The position numbers were made by a program, and so were the translations under genes. A DNA stretch of 12,072 bases from Lichtheimia corymbifera B2541 (taxonomy: Eukaryota > Mucoromycota > Mucoromycetes > Mucorales > Lichtheimiaceae), in contig JNEU01000238.1 in the NCBI GenBank assembly GCA_000697475.1, positions 1 to 12,072 on the forward strand, read 5' to 3'. A model generated the notes under the pieces. The model was given only the letters and a program-made list of their open reading frames with translations, was not told the DNA's origin and ran no database searches. Positions 7,972 through 12,072 of this stretch are shown in pieces; positions within the stretch are counted from its first letter, which is position 1; every line of letters starts with the position of its first letter.

Positions 7972-8281
7972 TCAATGAGAGAACATCGAAAAATATATCC
8001 TACCATGCCGTTTACTGCCATGATCCAATATGATGAATGCAATTGCTTCCTTTTGCTGTCTTGCGGGACCTTTGGCCAAGATCAAATGGGTCACCCTTGG
8101 GCGTTGCATCTCGACGAACCGCATGCATGCTTGATGCCATCCAATCCATCCATAAGACCATGCATAGTAAATCCAACGACATGGGTTTATGACGATCCTG
8201 AGTTTAATTCATTGATTATCATGCCTTAGATACTACCATACTTTTTACATACCATCCCTGGAAGTTGAAGCGTCTGTTCAT
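7972..8281 (-). CDS. Tentative spliced ORF, unknown product (antisense rival)
   Basis: Model: ATG 8281, exon 1 to 8253, a 55-nt intron at 8198-8252 (GTATGT donor, AAACTCAG acceptor), exon 2 to TGA 7974-7972, giving 84 residues. The frame upstream of the ATG is open and protein-like back to a TGA at 8341-8339, so the true start may lie in an earlier exon. The splice joins two frames that each look like ordinary protein, with tryptophan and tyrosine clustered after the junction and a lysine/arginine-rich second half. No family is recognised. The plus strand of the same DNA holds an unspliced 84-codon ATG frame (7975-8229), which is an equally simple explanation; at most one is likely real. Confidence 0.25.
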
Positions 8282-8289
8282 GCTCTGGT

Positions 8290-8835
8290 CATCCTCCAAT
8301 ATCACGTGATCGAGTTGCGGGATAAAGGTTGCTAGTGTTCATTGTAAGAAGCTCGTCGAGATATATGCCAACCGACCCCTTTGCTGCACGCCTTCCAAGT
8401 GCTCTTGTTTACGCCATCACCACACTACTCGTTGCCGTTGTTGAACAGAATCTCCTTTGACATTGCTCCTCAATTCTGACATTCCGACTTCCTGATTCAT
8501 GAAAGCTGTGAAAAAGACGAGTGTATCAGTATACACAGCGAACAAAGTCAAGCCGACATTTACACTCTATCAACACACTGATCACCTTCACTGACACCCT
8601 TTCGCACATGCCGTTTACTAATGAGCTCTTCCCATTGTGGAATTACGAATCGCGTTGTTGGCTCAGGTTAAGAAGAGTCGAGGAGACGCTGAGTACACCA
8701 AGCATCCCTTTTGACGCACACAAATGAAAATGGCCCGCCTGCATGCAGTACTACACAGAGCACCACACAACAACCACCCCGCTTAGCTGTTCCCATAGCA
8801 ACCGACAATACTATTACTGCGTGTCAATCAATTAT
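8290..8835. other. Stretch without a supported gene
   Basis: A CACGTG E-box-type hexamer lies near 8304. The plus-strand frame 8521-8727 and several short minus-strand frames are open but not recognisable. A TATATAAAAG motif occurs near 8847-8856 on the plus strand with no convincing gene after it. I see no RNA gene. Confidence 0.45.
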
Positions 8836-8837
8836 TG

Positions 8838-8843
8838 TTTATT
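8838..8843 (-). terminator. Poly(A) signal candidate
   Basis: AATAAA on the minus strand directly after the stop of the small ORF at 8844-9065. The adjacency would leave a very short 3' end, so it may be fortuitous. Confidence 0.25.
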
Positions 8844-9065
8844 TCATATATAAAAGCTACAGCATATAATAAGAAGACTATATGGAAGATGACCAGAATA
8901 GTTACTTTTGTGTATAAGAAAAGCTTTATGAATAAAAAGTAAACAACTAGCTATGCCAATTCTTAGCCCATCCATGAAGATGGTTTCCAGGTGCGACCAC
9001 GGGGAGGTGATTGGCAATCCACACCCATAGTTTAACGTCGTTTCAGACGGATATTTTAACGCCAT
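8844..9065 (-). CDS. Small unrecognised ORF beginning inside the palindromic repeat array
   Basis: 73 codons from a true ATG at 9065 to TGA 8846-8844. The first codons lie in repeat units of the 9031-9190 array. The N-terminal half is mixed and the C-terminal half is hydrophobic with several cysteines, so a membrane segment is possible. There is no known family. It is the longest ATG frame downstream of a minus-strand TATA box (9357-9364) and a possible leader intron, with AATAAA directly after the stop. The coding call is weak; the leader may be the more interesting part. Confidence 0.25.
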   Translation of the reverse strand: MALKYPSETTLNYGCGLPITSPWSHLETIFMDGLRIGIASCLLFIHKAFLIHKSNYSGHLPYSLLIICCSFYI

Positions 9066-9190
9066 AGTCAGGGCGAAACATTATGACGGCATGTTCAGGC
9101 CGGAATCGTTTAACGCCAGAAACAGGGCGGAATCGTTTAACACCAGAAACAAGGCGGCTCACTTTAACGCCACTGAACAGGGCGGATACG
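9031..9190 (+). repeat. Six tandem units, each with a short palindrome
   Basis: Units start at 9031, 9055, 9081, 9109, 9136 and 9163 and are 24, 26, 28, 27, 27 and 28 bp long. The consensus is roughly TTTAACGCCA, six or seven variable bases, then CAGGGCGGAATCG. Five of the six units begin TTTAAC. Each unit holds two 4-bp arms around a 6-9 bp centre: CGCC with GGCG in units 2, 4 and 6, CGTC with GACG in unit 1, CGGC with GCCG in unit 3, and CACC with GGCG in unit 5. The array could be a cluster of dyad protein-binding sites, a set of RNA hairpins, or the subterminal part of an unrecognised mobile element. Confidence 0.85.
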
Positions 9191-9220
9191 TTTTATTTCA
9201 TGGTCGTGTTCAGCACCATC

Positions 9221-9288
9221 CTGGAACAGCTGGTCTCTATCCCCACACCACCTAATCCTATTAATCCCCTGTGGAAAAGAGCACTTAC
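9221..9288 (-). other. Possible leader intron
   Basis: On the minus strand an exact CAG/GTAAGT donor lies at 9288 and a CTGTTCCAG acceptor ends at 9221, giving a 68-nt intron. It falls between a TATA box and the palindromic repeat array. There is no coding support; the exons on both sides would be untranslated. The branch site is not convincing. Confidence 0.25.
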
Positions 9289-9356
9289 CTGGAAAGTCCA
9301 AGGGAGGGATAGAGCCGCGAAAGAAAAACAAAAAATTTTCGACCGCATCGCTGCTC

Positions 9357-9364
9357 CTTTTATA
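9357..9364 (-). promoter_or_regulatory. TATA box candidate
   Basis: TATAAAAG followed by GAGC on the minus strand. It would start transcription near 9330, upstream of the possible leader intron and the palindromic array. Confidence 0.35.
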
Positions 9365-9462
9365 ACAACAATACAAAGCCACCGCATTTTGAAACGCAGC
9401 TCAGACGCATAATCCCACGATCACCTCTTATGTTGTTGCCTGTTTTCTCATCATTCTGCAAG

Positions 9463-9738
9463 TCAACCTTGTCTGAAACTTGGCATACGATTATAAAACA
9501 ATGATTTCTGCATCTGCTGGTGACCATTCCAGAATTGGAATACTGTATAGTCCATTGGAGTGGCAGTGTTGGACCTTTTTCTCACTTCCCCGTGATTGCA
9601 AAAACGGACCTCCTCCAATTTCCTAAGAGGTAAATGGATGTACAAGAGCAGAGAGTCATCTGAGCGCCTGATAATGACTGCACATTGTGAGGGTAGACCC
9701 ATATATGAATGGCAGGTGCAACGGTATTCAGCATTCAA
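9463..9738 (-). CDS. Unrecognised 91-residue ORF
   Basis: A true ATG at 9738 opens 91 codons ending at TGA 9465-9463. Composition is balanced: four cysteines (three in the first 20 residues), several arginine/lysine pairs, and a central stretch rich in leucine and glutamate. I recognise no domain, signal peptide or membrane segment. No good intron or AATAAA lies nearby. It is the longest ATG-initiated unspliced frame outside the F-box gene that does not arise from repeats, which is the main reason to keep it. A decayed transposon piece or chance frame is possible. Confidence 0.3.
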   Translation of the reverse strand: MNAEYRCTCHSYMGLPSQCAVIIRRSDDSLLLYIHLPLRKLEEVRFCNHGEVRKRSNTATPMDYTVFQFWNGHQQMQKSLFYNRMPSFRQG

Positions 9739-10262
9739 GGACGTGATATAGGTTTAATAGTTGTGATGATAAATCATGCATTATTTGCGCACTGCTATGC
9801 TCAATCAAATTGGTCGTGACATGGGCACCACATCACGCTTTTTGTTTTGATGCGGTACAAGGCTATCCGCTTATACATAGTACTAAATACTAGCTCATTT
9901 CATTCACAACCGTCTCAATCCAAAAGGCAGATTCCTTGTCAGTGGTGACTTGATAGCATATGAGCAGGATCCAGATTGAAAGAATTTATGGCACCTCCAT
10001 CCTTCGTGAACAAGAATATCCCAAAATTCCCGTCATTCCAACCTTAGTCATTCTTGTGATATAATGAGATAGAGATAGAGAGTGTGTGTGTGTTGTGAGA
10101 GCAGAGAGAGAACTGGTAGCAGTAAAGTGTCCGTGAGACTCAATAAGAGAAAGAAAGACAAAGATTTATTTAGGGTGATTACGCGTGTGTATATAGATGA
10201 GATGATGCAATCATGCTGAGTGTGAATAAAGATGGTGGGCTAGGCCCTCAGAATACGACACA
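9739..10262. other. Stretch without a supported gene; short simple repeats
   Basis: No open frame of note and no RNA-gene signal. At about 10064-10115 the sequence is purine-rich and simple: GAGATAGAGATAGAGA followed by a (GT)n run and more GA repeats. It marks the transition from ordinary sequence to the repetitive tail that fills the rest of the window. Confidence 0.5.
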
Positions 10263-10580
10263 TGTGTTGTGGGCAGATGCAGTGCTTATTGTTAAACAGG
10301 AGCTAGTTTTGAGGCAGCTAGATTCCTTTGAATGCAAAGTTGGTAATGCCGATACTTATATATGTTATGGGCAGATGCAGTGACTGCGGTTAAACAGGAG
10401 CTGGCCTTGACGCAGCTAGATTCCTTTAAATGCAAAGTTGATGTTACTGATGCTTACATATGTTGTGGGCAGATGCAGTGATAATTAACAAATAGGAGCT
10501 AGCCTTGATGCAGCTAGATTCCTCTGAATCCAAAGCTAGTGATGCTGCGGCTTACAAGTGATGTGAACAGATATTGATGA
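10263..10580 (+). repeat. 98-bp tandem repeat, three full units and a fragment
   Basis: Units at 10263-10360, 10361-10458 and 10459-10556, then a fragment to about 10580. The anchor GGGCAGATGCAGTG begins at 10271, 10369 and 10467, and its decayed form GAACAGAT at 10565, exactly 98 bp apart each time. Conserved blocks within units include AACAGGAGCT and GCAGCTAGATTCCT. Units differ by many substitutions, but indels are absent or balanced. The period is not a multiple of three and no frame stays open, so this is not coding. Confidence 0.9.
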
Positions 10581-10727
10581 CAGTATATGGGATTGGTGCA
10601 CCCATTGATGCTGGTTGATGCTTAACGTTTGATGCTGATTGATGCTTGGTGCTTAATACCGGTTGCTTGACACTTAATGCTTGACACTTATTGCCTGACA
10701 GCTGACACTTAATGCCTGACACTTAAT

Positions 10728-10811
10728 GCTTGATGCTTAACGCTTGACGCTTAATGCTTGATGCTTAACGCTTGACGCTTAATGCTTGATGCTTAATGCT
10801 GGTTGATGCTA
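10728..10811 (+). repeat. 28-bp tandem patch
   Basis: Units begin at 10728, 10756 and 10784 with GCTTGATGCTTAA. The first two are identical over 28 bp (GCTTGATGCTTAACGCTTGA and then CGCTTAAT); the third diverges after the first half. It is a local homogenised patch of the mosaic. Confidence 0.8.
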
Positions 10812-10861
10812 CTTGATGGTTGATGCCACTTGCTAGTTGATCCTACTTGCTAGTTGATGCT

Positions 10862-10910
10862 GGTTACTGGTTACTGGTTACTGGTTACTGGTTACTGGTT
10901 GCTGGTTGCT
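10862..10910 (+). repeat. Heptamer array GGTTACT/GGTTGCT
   Basis: Five perfect GGTTACT units followed by two GGTTGCT units. Its perfection against the degenerate surroundings suggests recent slippage. The unit is not a TTAGGG-type telomere repeat. Confidence 0.9.
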
Positions 10911-11300
10911 GGTTGATGCTTAATAGTGGTTAATGCTGTCTAGGTGACGCTAGTTGATGATGGTTGGTGCTGGTTTGATTGATGCTGGCTGATACTAGGT
11001 GATGTTACCTTGGTTGATGCTAGTTGATGCTGGTTGAAGCTAATTTGGCTGGTGCTAGTTGACTGATACTGGTTTCGCTAGATTGGCTGACGCTAGATTG
11101 GCTAGATTGCCTAGATTGGCTAGATTGGCTGATGCTGGTTGCTACTGACTGATGGTGAAGCTGGTTTAAGCCTGGGTGAAGCAGGTTTGACCCTGTTTTA
11201 AGCCTGTTTTAAGCAGGTTTAAGCAGGTTTCAGCCTGATTTAAGCCTGTTGAAGCTGGTTGATGGGATTTATGCAGGGATTGATGGCGATAGGTTAATGG

Positions 11301-11704
11301 TGATGTTGATACAGGGGTGCCAAATTTGGATAAGCCCTTTGTGGAGATGAAGGAGGCTCTGTGATTTTTATGATTACGTTTTGAATTTAAGCTTTAAGGT
11401 AAGCTAGGATAATTTGTTGGCTAAGCTAGGGTTAGTTGGTACTAATTTGGTAGTTTGGAGTTAGATTGGTACTGACGGGGTACTGTACGCGGTAGAGCAG
11501 CCTTTGTTGCTGCGATGCGCTGAGGTTAAGCCCTTGTCCTTTTATTTGTCTCTCAAATTTTGGGAGGTCTAGATTAAGAAGCGAAGCGCTTAATGCTTGC
11601 GTTGTGGACGGGTGGTGGTTAGTATTATAGTGGATTTTGAAAAAAGAGGGTCTTATATGGGGACTTTTCTGGATGGGCTTAGGATGAGTGGTTGGCTAAG
11701 GCCT
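11301..11704. other. Less repetitive bridge between two repeat families
   Basis: There is no gene here. It contains CAGGGGTGCCAAATTTGG at 11312-11329, which resembles a hAT-type terminus but has no partner in the window, and a single TAGGGTTAG near 11425 that is too short to be a telomeric array. G/T richness continues. The words TAAGCTAGG and CCTTTAAGGTGGA near its end foreshadow the repeat family that follows. Confidence 0.45.
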
Positions 11705-12072
11705 TTAAGGTGGAGATGTAGTAGTCTTCTTTAGTGATTTGCCTAAGAGGCTTAAGGTGGACATCTTATAAGGGGTGGGTGGGTGGGCTAGGATACCCAT
11801 TTGCCTAACGCCTTTAAGGTGGACATCTAAGAACTTAAAGGTGGAACATCTAAGAGGCTTAAGGTGGGGCATCTTGTAAGGGGTGGGTGGGTGGGCTAGG
11901 ATGCTCATTTGCCTAAGTCCTTTAAGATGAACATCTAAGAGCTTAAGGGTGGGCATCTTATAAGGGGTGGGTGGGTGGGCTAGGATGCTCATTTGCCTAA
12001 GTCCTTTAAGGTGAACATCTAAGAGCTTTAAGGTGTATACATCTACGAGCTTTAAGGTAGACATCTTATAAG
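11705..12072 (-). CDS. Open frame through the 84/108-bp repeats, doubtful protein
   Basis: The frame is open from the right edge to a stop at 11707-11705. It encodes repeated blocks of about 28-36 residues, each with KMPTLKLLDVHLKGLRQM and ILAHPPTPY variants; HPPTPYK is the translation of the G-rich core. Spacings of 84 and 108 bp are whole codons, so length changes preserve the frame. A tandem-repeat protein is possible, but the same periods can arise because the repeats grow by a 12- or 24-bp step. Neighbouring repeats clearly do not code, and no start or promoter is visible in the window. I favour non-coding. Confidence 0.2.
   Translation of the reverse strand, partial: YKMSTLKLVDVYTLKLLDVHLKGLRQMSILAHPPTPYKMPTLKLLDVHLKGLRQMSILAHPPTPYKMPHLKPLRCSTFKFLDVHLKGVRQMGILAHPPTPYKMSTLSLLGKSLKKTTTSPP
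11750..12072 (+). repeat. 84/108-bp tandem repeats with G-quadruplex cores
   Basis: Three full units and a fragment continue to the right edge. The G-rich core starts at 11772, 11880 and 11964, so spacings are 108 and 84 bp; the 24-bp difference is one extra copy of a CTTAAAGGTGGAACATCTAAG-like sub-unit. Around the core each unit carries GGCTAGGAT, CATTTGCCTAA and CTTTAAGGTG blocks. The array is cut by the window edge, so its full extent is unknown. Confidence 0.9.
11772..11979 (+). other. Three perfect G-quadruplex motifs
   Basis: GGGGTGGGTGGGTGGG occurs at 11772-11787, 11880-11895 and 11964-11979. Four runs of at least three G separated by single T loops is the tightest and most stable parallel quadruplex class known. 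All three copies are identical over 16 nt although the units around them differ. Confidence 0.85.

Larger units (their letters stand above)
10581..11300 (+). repeat. Degenerate G/T-rich minisatellite mosaic
   Basis: About 700 bp built from short, related words: TTGATGCTGG, TTGACACTTAATGC, GCTTGATGCTTAACGC, GGTTACT, GGCTAGATT and TTTAAGCCTG. Each dominates a local patch and grades into the next. The plus strand is strongly enriched in G and T. No frame on either strand stays open for long, so it is unlikely to code for protein. Confidence 0.85.

Noticed and set aside
9031..9190. CRISPR array
   Set aside because: The whole 24-28 bp unit repeats without unique spacers, the context is eukaryotic, and no cas genes are present.
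9083..9412. 109-codon plus-strand frame as a gene
   Set aside because: Its first third is a translation of the tandem palindromic units, and the rest is unrecognised with no promoter of its own.
11420..11432. TAGGGTTAG as a telomere repeat
   Set aside because: It is only about one and a half copies of TTAGGG and can occur by chance in G/T-rich DNA; no array is present.

Overview
The window looks like nuclear DNA of a filamentous fungus, most likely a mucoralean (Mucoromycota) close to Lichtheimia. This is an inference with three bases: a TPR plus F-box plus leucine-rich protein on the minus strand (4168-6279) whose layout and linker resemble a family expanded in Lichtheimia; short introns of about 50-75 nt with GT(A/G)(A/T)GT donors; and a moderate, AT-leaning composition with TATA boxes and AATAAA signals. 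No bacterial, plasmid, phage or viral hallmark gene is visible, and I found no rRNA, tRNA or CRISPR array.

Layout. 1-292: possible basic C-terminus of a plus-strand gene cut by the left edge. 293-1290: no supported gene. 1303-2046: a tentative small spliced plus-strand transcription unit (TATA box, three possible introns, AATAAA). 2050-3030: nothing convincing. 3038-3238: short minus-strand coding relic with one internal stop. 3291-4033: a well-bounded non-autonomous hAT-type element with perfect 12-bp inverted ends and an 8-bp target duplication, inserted just past the poly(A) signal of the F-box gene. 4168-6279: the F-box gene, the only confident protein gene. It has one clean 52-nt intron and one frame break between the TPR and F-box parts. 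6454-8290: several small, mostly overlapping candidate ORFs and spliced models on the minus strand, none recognised. 9031-9190: six tandem copies of a 24-28 bp unit, each holding a short palindrome, possibly in the leader of a minus-strand transcript. 9463-9738: one unrecognised minus-strand ORF.

10263-12072: nearly all repetitive and G/T-rich on the plus strand. It holds three and a fraction copies of an exact 98-bp unit, about 700 bp of degenerate TTGATGCTGG / GGTTACT / GCTTAACGCTTGAC minisatellites, a short less repetitive bridge, and 84/108-bp repeats that each carry a perfect G-quadruplex motif. This tail could be subtelomeric or another satellite-like domain; the window alone cannot tell.

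The genes do not form an evident pathway. The F-box protein, if functional, would be a substrate adaptor of an SCF-type ubiquitin ligase. The rest is low-density sequence shaped by a small transposon and tandem repeats.
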